Positions 40,798-49,437 of a DNA stretch of 64,000 bases are shown in pieces. This stretch comes from Natronosporangium hydrolyticum (GTDB lineage Bacteria; Actinomycetota; Actinomycetes; Mycobacteriales; Micromonosporaceae). Numbering within the stretch: the first letter of the stretch is position 1; each line of letters starts with the position of its first letter. Where the stretch lies: assembly GCF_016925615.1 (NCBI RefSeq), contig NZ_CP070499.1, positions 5,635,855 to 5,699,854 of the forward strand. Direction: 5' to 3'. The translations under genes and the position numbers were made by a program. Below the pieces are notes generated by a model, which ran no database searches, had not been told where the DNA came from, and saw nothing but the letters and a program-made list of their open reading frames with translations.

Positions 40798-42533
40798 GTC
40801 GACTCCGCCGCGTCGAGCTGGGCCGCCGCGTCGAGAGCGACCGGCTCACCGGGCGCCGGTTCGGCGCACCGATAGTACTCCACCTGGGTGTTCGCCGGCG
40901 GCCAGGTCGGGTCTCGGTCGATCCACTCGGCCAGCCACAACTCCAGGTTCACCAGCCGCCAGAAGAGCAACGGATCGACCCGGCGCCGGCCCGCCAGGAA
41001 CCCGCGGTAATCCTCGAGCACGGCCGGCTGGTCGAAGTACCGGCGGCCGACGAAGCTGCCGGAGGTGAACACCTGCTCGATCACCGGAGCCAGCCGGCTC
41101 AGCCAGCCAGCCACGGCTCGGCGTTCGGCGGCGCCGCGCACCGGCCCGGCGATCGGGCCCAGGCTCCACAACAACCGGAGTAGCGCCGGATCGAGCAGCG
41201 GCGCCCGCACCGTGGTGGCGAACCGGGCGGCGTTGCGGTCGGCGTAGCGCAGACTCGCCGCCAGCCGGCGTTGAAAAACCACCGCCGGTGGATGTTCGTG
41301 GGCCAGCCCGCCGGGCGGCAGCAGCTGCCGGAGCCAGGTGGCGGGCCACCCCAGCGGCGGCGCCGGCCGGCGCGCCGAGGCGGCCATCGCCGAGCCGTCC
41401 AGCGGCGCCCCGACCGCGTACGGTGGCGGGTCTTCGGCGTGGGCGGCGGCGAACTCGGCCCCGAGCAGGCGGGTCGCGGGGGTGGTGGGGTGCCAGTGCA
41501 GCCACCGGCCGAACCGGTCCGGCCAGCGGCCGGCGAGCGCCGCCCACCGGCGTACGCCGGGGCCTGGGTGATAGGCGGTCGCGTCTCCGGCCAGCAGCAC
41601 CGCCGCCCGCGCGGGCGCCGCCGCCAGGTGCCGAAACTGGCCGTACGCGGCGGGTGAGCCGACGGGTTCGTGCTGGGTACGGATGAACTCCACCAGCTCG
41701 GCCAGGGTCGGTGGGGCGGCGTCGGCCGGGGGCGGCTCGGTGGCCAGCTCGGGCAGGTTCGCCGCCGCGTCACCGCCGCGCCGCTGGCGGGCCGCCGCCA
41801 ACTCCGCCGCCAGCTGCTGCTCGGCCTCGGCGTCGTAGGGGCGGCGGGCGGCGGCGAGCAGCTCCAGCTCGGCGTAGCACCGGCTGTAGGTTTCGCGGCG
41901 TACCTGCCCGGCGGGTGAGATGGTCGCCAGCTCACCCGGGAGCAGCCGGCTGATCCGGTCGAAGAAGGTCCGCTCGGTGTCGTCGAGCGCTCCGTACCGA
42001 ATATATCTATAGACTGTGATGTTATCTGGGCGGCGGGGCACCACCCCGGCGGCGAGGACGGCCCGGAGGCTGCTGCCGAAGGCGACTCGGCCGGAGTCGT
42101 CGGCGGCCAGATACAGCGGACGGGCGCCGGAGGGGTCCCGGGCGAGCACCAACTCCCCGGTCTCGGTGTCGAGCACCGCGATGGCGAACATGCCGTCGCA
42201 GCGGTCCAGCCCGGCCGCGCCCCACCGCCGCCAGCTTGCGAAGAGGACCTCGCCCGGCTCGTCCGGCACCGACTCCCCGAGCTCGGTCAGCGCCGCCCGC
42301 AACTCGGTGTGGTTATAGACTTCCCCGTCGTAGACCCACAGGTAGCGACCGCCGCCGGCGCGCAGCGGCGAGGTCGGGGTGGTCCGCCGCCGCTGGACCA
42401 GCCCGACCCGGTCCTGCCGGACGATCGACTCACCAGCCGGCCCCCGTGGTTCGAGCTGGCGCGCCATCCGGCGCAGCGTCGCCTCGTCGACGGCATCACC
42501 GAACATGTTCACGTAGCCCGCGATACCCGACAT
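40707..42533 (-). CDS. Degenerate asparagine synthetase-like protein
   Basis: The 608-residue product keeps the outline of glutamine-dependent asparagine synthetase but lacks key residues. The N-terminus reads SGIAGYVN where CGIAG is expected, so the glutaminase nucleophile Cys is Ser; YDGEVYN has Asp where the substrate-binding Asn normally stands. In the C-terminal domain the ATP-binding SGGLDSS segment and some 80-100 residues around it are missing: the sequence jumps to IRTQHEPVGSPAAYG and VLLAGDATAYHPG, the degenerate equivalent of LSGDGGDELFGGY. The last 30 residues are antisense to murJ. It may be a structural or regulatory pseudoenzyme, or a gene in decay whose frame is still open. 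GGGGGTG precedes the ATG. Confidence 0.75.
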   Translation of the reverse strand: MSGIAGYVNMFGDAVDEATLRRMARQLEPRGPAGESIVRQDRVGLVQRRRTTPTSPLRAGGGRYLWVYDGEVYNHTELRAALTELGESVPDEPGEVLFASWRRWGAAGLDRCDGMFAIAVLDTETGELVLARDPSGARPLYLAADDSGRVAFGSSLRAVLAAGVVPRRPDNITVYRYIRYGALDDTERTFFDRISRLLPGELATISPAGQVRRETYSRCYAELELLAAARRPYDAEAEQQLAAELAAARQRRGGDAAANLPELATEPPPADAAPPTLAELVEFIRTQHEPVGSPAAYGQFRHLAAAPARAAVLLAGDATAYHPGPGVRRWAALAGRWPDRFGRWLHWHPTTPATRLLGAEFAAAHAEDPPPYAVGAPLDGSAMAASARRPAPPLGWPATWLRQLLPPGGLAHEHPPAVVFQRRLAASLRYADRNAARFATTVRAPLLDPALLRLLWSLGPIAGPVRGAAERRAVAGWLSRLAPVIEQVFTSGSFVGRRYFDQPAVLEDYRGFLAGRRRVDPLLFWRLVNLELWLAEWIDRDPTWPPANTQVEYYRCAEPAPGEPVALDAAAQLDAAESTQERLGSNLRRTSPTTSVTSEIRSSNANPR

Positions 42534-42813
42534 TGACCATCACCCCCCGCTGAGAGACAGTAAAGCAGGAGAAAGCGTCCTAGACGGAGAAAATTAGTAT
42601 GTCTCAAGTAATCTCGGGATATCGCCACCAAGGGGACGGTGAAACCACCCTCCGTCGACAGCGCGCCGCAAAGGCGTGTCGTGTTCGTGACCCTGCCGAG
42701 TTATCGTCGGCTCGGCGGCGGCGTCCCGGACGCATACCGCCTACTCTGTTGGGGAAGAATGACCGCTGTCGAGTCTGCCCGCCGGGTGGCGACGACTGCG
42801 AGGGGAGGTTGGG

Positions 42814-44445
42814 GTGACCCAGGTCGGCGAGGGTCGCGGAGCCGGTTACAAGGCCGGTGCTCCCACCGACGGTGAAATCCTCGCCGAGCGGTATCAGTTG
42901 ACCCAACATATAAACACCGACCGGATGGGCCGGCAGATCTGGCGGGGCATGGATGTCGTGCTGCGACGCCCGGTCGCGGTGGTCGTCCGCTACCCCGGTG
43001 GCGCCGCCTCCGCGCAGATGCTGCAGGCCGCAGTGGGCGCCAGCCGGATCGTGCACCCCAACCTGGTCGGCGTCTACGACGCGATCGACGAACACACCCG
43101 GGCTTACGTAGTGCGGGAGTGGGTGGAAGGGCTGTCGCTGCGCGACCACATCGCGGCCGGCATCTTCGACCCGCCGCACGCGATCGCGGTCGCGCGAGCC
43201 TGCGCCGACGCGGTGACGGCAGTGCACACCGCCGGCATGTCCCACGGCAACATCCACCCCGGCACGGTGCTGGTCGACCCGGACGGGCGGGTGGTGCTCG
43301 CCGACGCCCACGCCGACGGCGGGTCACCATCCGAAGAGGACATCCGGGCGGTCGGGGCGCTGCTCTACTTCGCGCTCACCGGCTACTGGCCACACGCCGA
43401 AGTGGCTGGTCCGGCCAGCCTGCCGGATGCGCTGCGGGACGGCGACGGGGTGTTGGCGGCGCCCCGGCAGGTACGCGCCGGGATCCCCGCCCACCTGGAC
43501 AACCTCACGATGGATCTGCTCGACCGGCAGCTGCCGGTGCCGAGCGCCGAGCTGGTCGCGGCCGAGTTGACCCGGCTCGACACCGCCCCGGACGCGGCGT
43601 ATGCCCCGGAGCCCGGGCGGCCGGCACTGCCTGGCTTCTACGGCGCCGCCGACTACCGGTACCAGTACGGCGACCAGCCCGGCGCGCCCGGGCCGGCGCC
43701 ACACGATCTCCCCCCGGAGCCCGAGCCCGATGTGAGCACCGGGCCGATCCGGTTCCGCGCCCCGGCCGAGGACGGCGCGGCCCGACCGTCCGGTCGACGG
43801 CTGCTGTTGGGCCTGGGTGGCCTGGCGGCCGCTGGCGTGGTGGCCCTGCTGGTCGGCCTGGCCTGGGTGACCGGCTCCCCCTCGACCGACCAGGACCCGG
43901 CCGGCGGCGGCGACCCGACCGCGACGGCGCCACCGGCCACCGGCGAGCCCGGCGACGAGGCCGCCACCCCCGAGCCGTTGACGATCGGGCCGGACCAGAT
44001 CCGGGTCGTGGACCCGCCCAGCGGCGACCGCACCGAACTCGACGGCGTCGAGGCCCTGGTCGATGGTGATCTCTCCACCGCCTGGCGCACCGACACCTAC
44101 AACAGCCCCGGCTTCGGCAACCTCAAGCCCGGCATGGGGCTGCTGATCGACCTCGGGGAGGCGCAGACGATCAGTGAGGTGACGGTGGAGCTGGCCGCCG
44201 CCGGCGCCACCGCGGAGCTGCGGGCCGGCGACAGTGATCCGGGCAACAGCTCGGCCGGCGACGAGCAGGTCTACCAGTCCTTCCAACCGATCAGCGACCC
44301 GCAGCAGGGTGGCACGACCATGGTGTTCACGCCGAACGATCCCGACGCGAGCCACCAGTATGTGATGGTCTGGTTCACCGACCTGCCCTCGGCCGACGGC
44401 GGGTACCGGGTCGAGGTGCAACAGATCGTGGTCGAAGGCTACTGA
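42814..44445 (+). CDS. Membrane pseudokinase with extracellular discoidin-like domain
   Basis: The 543-residue product has a protein-kinase fold (about 20-260) lacking catalytic residues: the catalytic loop reads HGNIHPGTV in place of HRDxKPxN, and DFG is replaced by ADA. A Pro-rich stretch, one membrane helix (LLLGLGGLAAAGVVALLVGLAW) and an extracellular beta domain of about 150 residues (DLSTAWRTDTYNSPGF, GLLIDLGEAQTISEVTVEL) follow; the latter looks like a discoidin/carbohydrate-binding fold. It matches the C-terminal half of mycobacterial MviN, which when phosphorylated recruits FhaA; a similar control of MurJ is inferred. GGGAGG precedes GTG 42814. Confidence 0.88.
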   Translation: MTQVGEGRGAGYKAGAPTDGEILAERYQLTQHINTDRMGRQIWRGMDVVLRRPVAVVVRYPGGAASAQMLQAAVGASRIVHPNLVGVYDAIDEHTRAYVVREWVEGLSLRDHIAAGIFDPPHAIAVARACADAVTAVHTAGMSHGNIHPGTVLVDPDGRVVLADAHADGGSPSEEDIRAVGALLYFALTGYWPHAEVAGPASLPDALRDGDGVLAAPRQVRAGIPAHLDNLTMDLLDRQLPVPSAELVAAELTRLDTAPDAAYAPEPGRPALPGFYGAADYRYQYGDQPGAPGPAPHDLPPEPEPDVSTGPIRFRAPAEDGAARPSGRRLLLGLGGLAAAGVVALLVGLAWVTGSPSTDQDPAGGGDPTATAPPATGEPGDEAATPEPLTIGPDQIRVVDPPSGDRTELDGVEALVDGDLSTAWRTDTYNSPGFGNLKPGMGLLIDLGEAQTISEVTVELAAAGATAELRAGDSDPGNSSAGDEQVYQSFQPISDPQQGGTTMVFTPNDPDASHQYVMVWFTDLPSADGGYRVEVQQIVVEGY

Positions 44446-44447
44446 CC

Positions 44448-45095
44448 ATGGCGGAGCCGGCCGCCGGCGAACGCAGCGACCTGGAGCTGTTGCAGGCCCA
44501 CGTCGCCGGTGACCAGCTGGCGTTCCGGGAGCTGTTTCACCGGCATCGGGACCGGCTGTGGGCGGTCGCGCTGCGCACGGTCGGGGACCGGGAGGAGGCG
44601 GCAGACGCGCTGCAGGACGCACTGCTCTCGGCGCATCGGGCCGCCGCCCGGTTCCGCGGCGACGCCGCCGTCACCACCTGGCTGCACCGGATCGTGGTCA
44701 ACGCCTGCCTGGACCGGGTGCGCCGGCGCCGCGGGCCGCCCACCGTGCCACTTGCCGACGGTGGGCCGGCCGGTGATGACGATCCCCGGGGGCGCGGCAA
44801 CGAACCGGACGCCCCGGCGGTCGACCACGACACGGTCCTGGTGGTTCGGGACGCGCTCCGGCAGCTGCCCGACGAGCAGCGGATCGCGATCGTGCTGGTG
44901 GATCTGGAGGGTTATCCGGTGGCCGAGGTCGCGCAGCTGCTGGCGGTCGCCGAAGGCACCGTGAAGAGCCGCTGCGCGCGGGGCCGGGCCCGGTTGGCGG
45001 TCCTGCTCGGGCAGCTACGGGAAGGGAACCCCGCGCCCGGCGCCAGCGTCTCATCCAAGACGGGCCAGACCGCGCCAGAAGGGGGTGTGCGTTGA
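44448..45095 (+). CDS. sigM: ECF RNA polymerase sigma factor SigM
   Basis: The 215-residue protein has sigma region 2 (AFRELFHRHRDRLWAVALRTVGDREEAADALQDALLSA, in outline: FRELFHRHRDRLW, ADALQDALL) and region 4 (LPDEQRIAIVLVDLEGYPVAEVAQLL, VAEGTVKSRCARGRARL). Location after murJ and the pseudokinase and before trxB identifies it as SigM, an envelope/redox-responsive factor. It starts 3 nt after the preceding gene and overlaps the anti-sigma gene by 4 nt. Confidence 0.92.
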   Translation: MAEPAAGERSDLELLQAHVAGDQLAFRELFHRHRDRLWAVALRTVGDREEAADALQDALLSAHRAAARFRGDAAVTTWLHRIVVNACLDRVRRRRGPPTVPLADGGPAGDDDPRGRGNEPDAPAVDHDTVLVVRDALRQLPDEQRIAIVLVDLEGYPVAEVAQLLAVAEGTVKSRCARGRARLAVLLGQLREGNPAPGASVSSKTGQTAPEGGVR

Positions 45096-46084
45096 GCGTT
45101 GATCGGGAGCTACTCGCCGACTATCTCGGCGGCGCCCTCGCCGGCACCCCCGACGAGGCCCGGGTCGCCGGGCTGATCGCGGCCGAGCCGGCCTGGGCCA
45201 CCGCCGCGGCCGAGCTCGCCGAGGCGTTGACCCAGGTCACCGCCGGGCTCGACGGGGTCGCCGAGCTGCCCGCCCCGAGCATGCCGCCGGAGATCGTCGA
45301 CCGGCTGGATCGCGCCCTCGCGGACGCACCAGCGCTGGTCGCCGCCGGCGGCGAGGCCACCGGCGGCGAGGCCGGCGGGGCGAGCCCGGTCGGACCGCAT
45401 CCGGGCCGTCCCGGTCGCCGGGATGAGGCGCGCCGGGATGAGGCGCGCCGGGATGAGGCCCGCCGGCATCCGCCGGGCCATCCCGGCCAGCGCCCGCGGC
45501 GGCGGCCGGGGCGCCGGGTCGGTGCGGGGTTCGCGGCCGCTGCCGGGGTGGTCGCGTTCGCCGCAGTCGGCGTCGGCGCCTGGCAGCTCGGGCAGTCGCC
45601 GACCGCCACCGACGACAGCGTCTCCGCGCCCGCTGCTGAGCAGCCGACTGTCGACGACACCGCCCCCCACCCGCTCGCCGCCCGGCCGGAGCTGCTGGTC
45701 AGCGGACGCGACTATCAGCCGGATCCGCGGCAGCTGACGCCGCCGGCCGCTCCGGGGCCCGACGCGGAGGGCGGCCCGCTGGAGCAGTCGGAGGGGCCGA
45801 ACATCGCCTCGGACGGGGCACCGGCCGGGGCGGTGCCGCCCGCGCTGGATCGGCTCTGGTCCGACCCGCAGGCTCGCGCCAGCTGCCTCGAGCAGGTGAC
45901 GGCGGCGGTCTCGCCAGCGCCGGCGACGGTGGAGGTGCTCGACTTCGCCCAGGTCGAAGGCGACCCCGCAGTAGTGATCTGGGTCACTGCCGGCGACGGC
46001 ACCCACTGGGCCTGGGCGGTCGGCCCGGGGTGTGGCAGCAGCACCGCCGGCCTCGACGAGGTCTTCCAGCTCCGGATCTCCTGA
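45092..46084 (+). CDS. Probable membrane anti-sigma factor (RsmA-type)
   Basis: The start is TTG 45092, which overlaps the sigM stop (TTGA), so translation is coupled. The 330-residue product has an N-terminal helical sigma-binding part (ELLADYLGGALAGTPDEARV), an Arg/Asp/Glu-rich region with three RRDEA repeats, one membrane helix (VGAGFAAAAGVVAFAAVGVGAWQLG), and an external domain with two Cys (ASCLEQV, GPGCGSS). No HxxxCxxC zinc motif is seen. It presumably holds SigM inactive until an external signal. Confidence 0.8.
   Translation: MSVDRELLADYLGGALAGTPDEARVAGLIAAEPAWATAAAELAEALTQVTAGLDGVAELPAPSMPPEIVDRLDRALADAPALVAAGGEATGGEAGGASPVGPHPGRPGRRDEARRDEARRDEARRHPPGHPGQRPRRRPGRRVGAGFAAAAGVVAFAAVGVGAWQLGQSPTATDDSVSAPAAEQPTVDDTAPHPLAARPELLVSGRDYQPDPRQLTPPAAPGPDAEGGPLEQSEGPNIASDGAPAGAVPPALDRLWSDPQARASCLEQVTAAVSPAPATVEVLDFAQVEGDPAVVIWVTAGDGTHWAWAVGPGCGSSTAGLDEVFQLRIS
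45416..45460. repeat. Three tandem copies of a 15-bp unit in the anti-sigma gene
   Basis: CGCCGGGATGAGGCG occurs at 45416-45430 and 45431-45445, and with a final C at 45446-45460. It encodes RRDEA repeats just before the membrane helix and preserves the frame. Confidence 0.9.
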
Positions 46085-46113
46085 CCCGGCTGTCCCCGGC
46101 TCCGACGGCCGGC

Positions 46114-46141
46114 GGAAATACCGATCCGTACGATGGCGTTG
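46114..46141 (+). promoter_or_regulatory. Possible SigM-type promoter of trxB
   Basis: GGAAAT (46114-46119) and CGTTG (46137-46141) are 17 nt apart, close to the mycobacterial SigM pattern GGAAC-N16-18-CGTC. It lies 84 nt before trxB and just beyond the anti-sigma stop. If correct, SigM would control the thioredoxin genes beside it. This is a weak, sequence-only match. Confidence 0.28.
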
Positions 46142-46224
46142 CGGCAGGCGCGGGATACGTAAGGATCGTAGGGTGCGCGTGAGCGCGGGTGCCGCGAGAA
46201 CCCACTCGCGGAACGGAGGATCAC

Positions 46225-47160
46225 ATGAGTGGCGACGAGGTCCGCAACCTGATCATCGTTGGCTCGGGGCCGGCTGGTTACACCGCCGCCGTCTACGCCG
46301 CGCGCGCCAACCTGAACCCTTTGATCATCGAGGGTGTGCAGTCGGGTGGCGCGCTGATGACCACCACCGAGGTGGAGAATTTCCCCGGCTTCCCAGACGG
46401 CATCCTCGGCCCAGACCTGATGGACCAGATGCGCAAGCAGGCCGAACGCTTCGGCGCCGAGCTACTCACCGACGACGCCACCGCGGTGGAGCTGGCCGGT
46501 GACGTCAAGACCGTCTCGGTGGGCAGCACCACCTACCGAGCCCGGGCGGTGGTGCTGGCGACCGGCTCGGCCTGGCGGCCACTCGGGGTGCCGGGCGAGC
46601 AGGAGCTGCTCGGCCATGGCGTCTCCTCCTGCGCCACCTGCGACGGGTTCTTCTTCCGCGACCAGGACATCGCGGTGGTCGGCGGCGGCGACTCGGCGAT
46701 GGAGGAGGCGACCTTCCTGACCAAGTTCGCCCGCTCGGTGACCATCATTCACCGCCGCGACGAGTTCCGGGCCAGCCGGATCATGGCCGACCGGGCGCTG
46801 CAGAACCCCAAGATCCGGGTCGAGTGGAACACCATCATCGACGAGATCGTCGGCGCCGACGGCTCGGTTACCGGGGTCAAAGTGCATGACGTCGCCACTG
46901 GCCAGCCGCGGGTGCTGCCGGTCACCGGCGTCTTCATCGCGATCGGCCACGATCCGCGCAGCGAACTCTTCAAGGACCAGGTGACGGTCGACGAGAACGG
47001 CTACGTCCAGGTCGCGGCGCCGGCCACCCAGACCGACGTCGCTGGCGTCTTCGCCTGCGGTGACCTGGTCGACCACACCTACCGGCAGGCGATCACCGCC
47101 GCCGGCACCGGCTGCGCCGCCGCGCTCGACGCCGAGCGTTACCTCGCCGCCCTCGACTGA
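46225..47160 (+). CDS. trxB: Thioredoxin reductase
   Basis: The 311-residue flavoenzyme has the FAD-binding [18 protein letters not shown], the redox motif SCATCDGFF, the NADPH-binding [13 protein letters not shown] and a final [22 protein letters not shown]. It passes electrons from NADPH to thioredoxin. ATG 46225 follows GGAGGA; the in-frame ATG at 46189 lacks a site. Confidence 0.97.
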   Translation: MSGDEVRNLIIVGSGPAGYTAAVYAARANLNPLIIEGVQSGGALMTTTEVENFPGFPDGILGPDLMDQMRKQAERFGAELLTDDATAVELAGDVKTVSVGSTTYRARAVVLATGSAWRPLGVPGEQELLGHGVSSCATCDGFFFRDQDIAVVGGGDSAMEEATFLTKFARSVTIIHRRDEFRASRIMADRALQNPKIRVEWNTIIDEIVGADGSVTGVKVHDVATGQPRVLPVTGVFIAIGHDPRSELFKDQVTVDENGYVQVAAPATQTDVAGVFACGDLVDHTYRQAITAAGTGCAAALDAERYLAALD

Positions 47161-47205
47161 GCTTCCCGCGACTGACCCGTCACCCACTCCGAAGGAGCCG
47201 CAACC

Positions 47206-47526
47206 ATGGAAACCAAGACCGTCACTGACGCCACCTTCAAAGAAGACGTGCTGCAGTCCAGTACCCCGGTGTTGGTCGACTTCTGGGCCGAGTGGTGCGC
47301 CCCGTGCCGCAAGGTCTCCCCGATGCTGGAGGAGATCGCCGGCGAAATGGCTGGTCGGCTCCGGATCGTCAAGATCAACTCGGACGAGAACCCCGAGACG
47401 GTCCGCGCCTACCGGGTGATGTCGCTGCCCACCATGACTATTTTCAAAGACGGTGAGCCGGTGAAGTCGGTCGTGGGCGCCAAGCCCAAGGGCGAGCTGG
47501 TCCGGCTGATCGAGGCCGCCCTCTAG
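47206..47526 (+). CDS. trxA: Thioredoxin
   Basis: The 106-residue protein has the active site WAEWCAPCRKVSPML, the cis-proline segment SLPTMTIFKDGE and a normal length. It reduces protein disulfides with TrxB, encoded 45 nt upstream. GAAGGAG lies ahead of ATG 47206. Confidence 0.97.
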   Translation: METKTVTDATFKEDVLQSSTPVLVDFWAEWCAPCRKVSPMLEEIAGEMAGRLRIVKINSDENPETVRAYRVMSLPTMTIFKDGEPVKSVVGAKPKGELVRLIEAAL

Positions 47527-47539
47527 GCACCACTCCACA

Positions 47540-48733
47540 ATGCGAACCATCCAACGCGGCGACACCGGGCCGGCGGTCACCGAGATCCGGCAAATCCTCG
47601 CCCAGCTGGGGCTCCTCCCCGAGACCCCGTCGGCGAACGACGAGTTCGACGAAGTGACCGTCCGGGCGGTGCGCGGCTTCCAACAGTCGCGTGGTCTCAC
47701 CGCCGACGGTCGGGTCACCGAGGAGACCTGGCAGGCGATGGCCGCCGCCCGGTGGGGGCTCGGCGCCCGCACCCTCTTCCCCTCGATCAGCGATCCGCTC
47801 GTCGGCGAGGACGTCCGGGCGTTGCAGGAGCGACTGCTGGAGATGGGCTACGACGTCGGGCGCGCCGACAGCATCTACGGCGTGCGCACCGCCCGGTCGC
47901 TCGCCCAGTTCCAGCGCGAGGTGGGGCTGGCACCGGATGGTTCCTGCGGCCCGCAGACGCTGCAGGCGCTGCGGCGGCTCGGCCGCAAGGTGGTCGGCGG
48001 GCGGCCGCAGGTGCTGCGGGAGTCGGAGCGGCTGCGCCGGGCCGGCCCGGCCCTGCTCGGCAAGCGTGTGGTGGTCGACCCGGGCCACGGCGGCACCGAT
48101 CCCGGCGTGCTGGTTCAGCGCGCCCGCGAGCAGTGGCGGGAGGCCGACCTGGTCTGGGATCTCGCCTCCCGGCTAGAGGGGCGGCTCACCGCCGCCGGGG
48201 TGCGGGTCAACCTCACCCGCGGCCCGCAGCTGGCTACCTTCATGCCGGACCGGGCCCGGGCCGAACTCGCCAACGAACTCGGCGCGGACCTGTTCATCTC
48301 GCTGCACCTGGACGCCCACACAAATCAGGCGGCCGGCGGCGTCGCCGCCTACCATTACGGCGCACAGGGTGGGGTCACCTCCACCGTCGGCGAGCGGCTC
48401 GCCGGCCTCGTACAACGGGAGATAGTCGCCCGGACCGGGCTGCGGGACTGCCACACCCACGCGAAGAGCTGGGATCTGCTCCGGTTGACCCGGATGCCGG
48501 CGGTACGGGTGGACATCGGTTACCTCACGTCACCGCTGGACCGTCAGCAGCTGACCGACGCCCGGACCCGGGACATCGTCGCCGACGCCATCCTCGCGGC
48601 CGTACAGCGGATGTATTACCCCTCCGAATCCGATGTGGCGACCGGCACCATCGATGTCCGGCAGCTTCGCCAGGAGCTGGCCGCCGGCACCGCCAGCGGC
48701 ACCCCAGCCGCGGCCACCGACAGTTCATCCTGA
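47540..48733 (+). CDS. CwlM-type N-acetylmuramoyl-L-alanine amidase-like protein
   Basis: The 397-residue product has two peptidoglycan-binding repeats (about 5-65 and 85-145; FQQSRGLTADGRV and FQREVGLAPDGSCG) and an Amidase_3 domain. Zinc ligands are present in VDPGHGGTD, READLVWD and ISLHLDAH, but the catalytic Glu expected before GY/GF is Asp in VRVDIGYLTS. There is no signal peptide. In mycobacteria CwlM is a cytosolic activator of MurA, not an enzyme; the same is inferred. It starts 13 nt after trxA. Confidence 0.9.
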   Translation: MRTIQRGDTGPAVTEIRQILAQLGLLPETPSANDEFDEVTVRAVRGFQQSRGLTADGRVTEETWQAMAAARWGLGARTLFPSISDPLVGEDVRALQERLLEMGYDVGRADSIYGVRTARSLAQFQREVGLAPDGSCGPQTLQALRRLGRKVVGGRPQVLRESERLRRAGPALLGKRVVVDPGHGGTDPGVLVQRAREQWREADLVWDLASRLEGRLTAAGVRVNLTRGPQLATFMPDRARAELANELGADLFISLHLDAHTNQAAGGVAAYHYGAQGGVTSTVGERLAGLVQREIVARTGLRDCHTHAKSWDLLRLTRMPAVRVDIGYLTSPLDRQQLTDARTRDIVADAILAAVQRMYYPSESDVATGTIDVRQLRQELAAGTASGTPAAATDSSS

Positions 48734-49353
48734 ACCGTGCCGGCGACCGGCTCGCCGGCACGTTCGAGCTCACTCGCTCCGGCCACCACCCACCAGCTCG
48801 GCCCTCGGTGCAGGTCCAGCCGTAGCCGGGGGTAACGCGGGTGCGGGTGGATCGTCTTGAAGCCGACCGAGACGTAGAAATCGGCCGGTGCGACGCAGCC
48901 GCTCACCAGCGCCGGACCCGCCTCCCCCGGAGACCGGTCACCGAACGCCTCCACCGCCCGGAAGCCTCGATCACCAAGGTCCCGCACTGCCGCCTGCACC
49001 AGCGCCCGGCCCAGACCAACCCCGCCGTACGCCGGGGAGACCTGCACCGCGGCGATGACGATCGCGTCGGCCGAGGGTGGGCCGGTCGGGAACTGGTGAC
49101 CGCCGGGCAGGTAGTTCGGCGGGGCGTAGAGCACATAACCGGCGGGGGTCTCGTCGACGTAGCCGACCTTGCCGCAGCAGCCCCACTCCAGCAGGGTCTG
49201 CGAAACCCACGCTTCCTTCTCCAACGCTGGGTCGCCCGCGAGCGCGACCTGCCCGGCCGCGACCGGGCTCAGCTCCCAGAAGACGCAGCCGCGGCAGGTG
49301 CCCGGTAGATCCGAGAGCGTGTCCAGCGTCAGGTTCGCCAGTCGCCGTACCAT
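48616..49353 (-). CDS. GNAT-family acetyltransferase
   Basis: The 245-residue product has the motif AAVQVSPAYGGVGLGRALVQAAV, acetyl-CoA-binding with GVGLG in place of GxGxG/A, and CVAPADFYVSVGFKTIHPHP later. Its N-terminal part includes several Cys (TCRGCVFW, WGCCGKV). A similar gene faces cwlM in mycobacteria. The last 39 residues are antisense to cwlM and appear added by loss of the original stop near 48740. GGGAGGAG precedes the ATG. Confidence 0.85.
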   Translation of the reverse strand: MVRRLANLTLDTLSDLPGTCRGCVFWELSPVAAGQVALAGDPALEKEAWVSQTLLEWGCCGKVGYVDETPAGYVLYAPPNYLPGGHQFPTGPPSADAIVIAAVQVSPAYGGVGLGRALVQAAVRDLGDRGFRAVEAFGDRSPGEAGPALVSGCVAPADFYVSVGFKTIHPHPRYPRLRLDLHRGPSWWVVAGASELERAGEPVAGTVQDELSVAAAGVPLAVPAASSWRSCRTSMVPVATSDSEG

Positions 49354-49437
49354 CAGCTCCTCCCAATCGCGGATCGTACGCCGCGACGAGAAGCCCCGGG
49401 GTGGATAAGCCAGATCTCGGCGGCTGTCGAGAGTCGG

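Noticed and set aside
42599..42817. Small frame between the asparagine synthetase-like and pseudokinase genes, considered as a lasso-peptide precursor
   Set aside because: It lacks a leader/core pattern, and no lasso protease or transporter gene is near; the synthetase-like protein itself lacks the ATP-binding loop.
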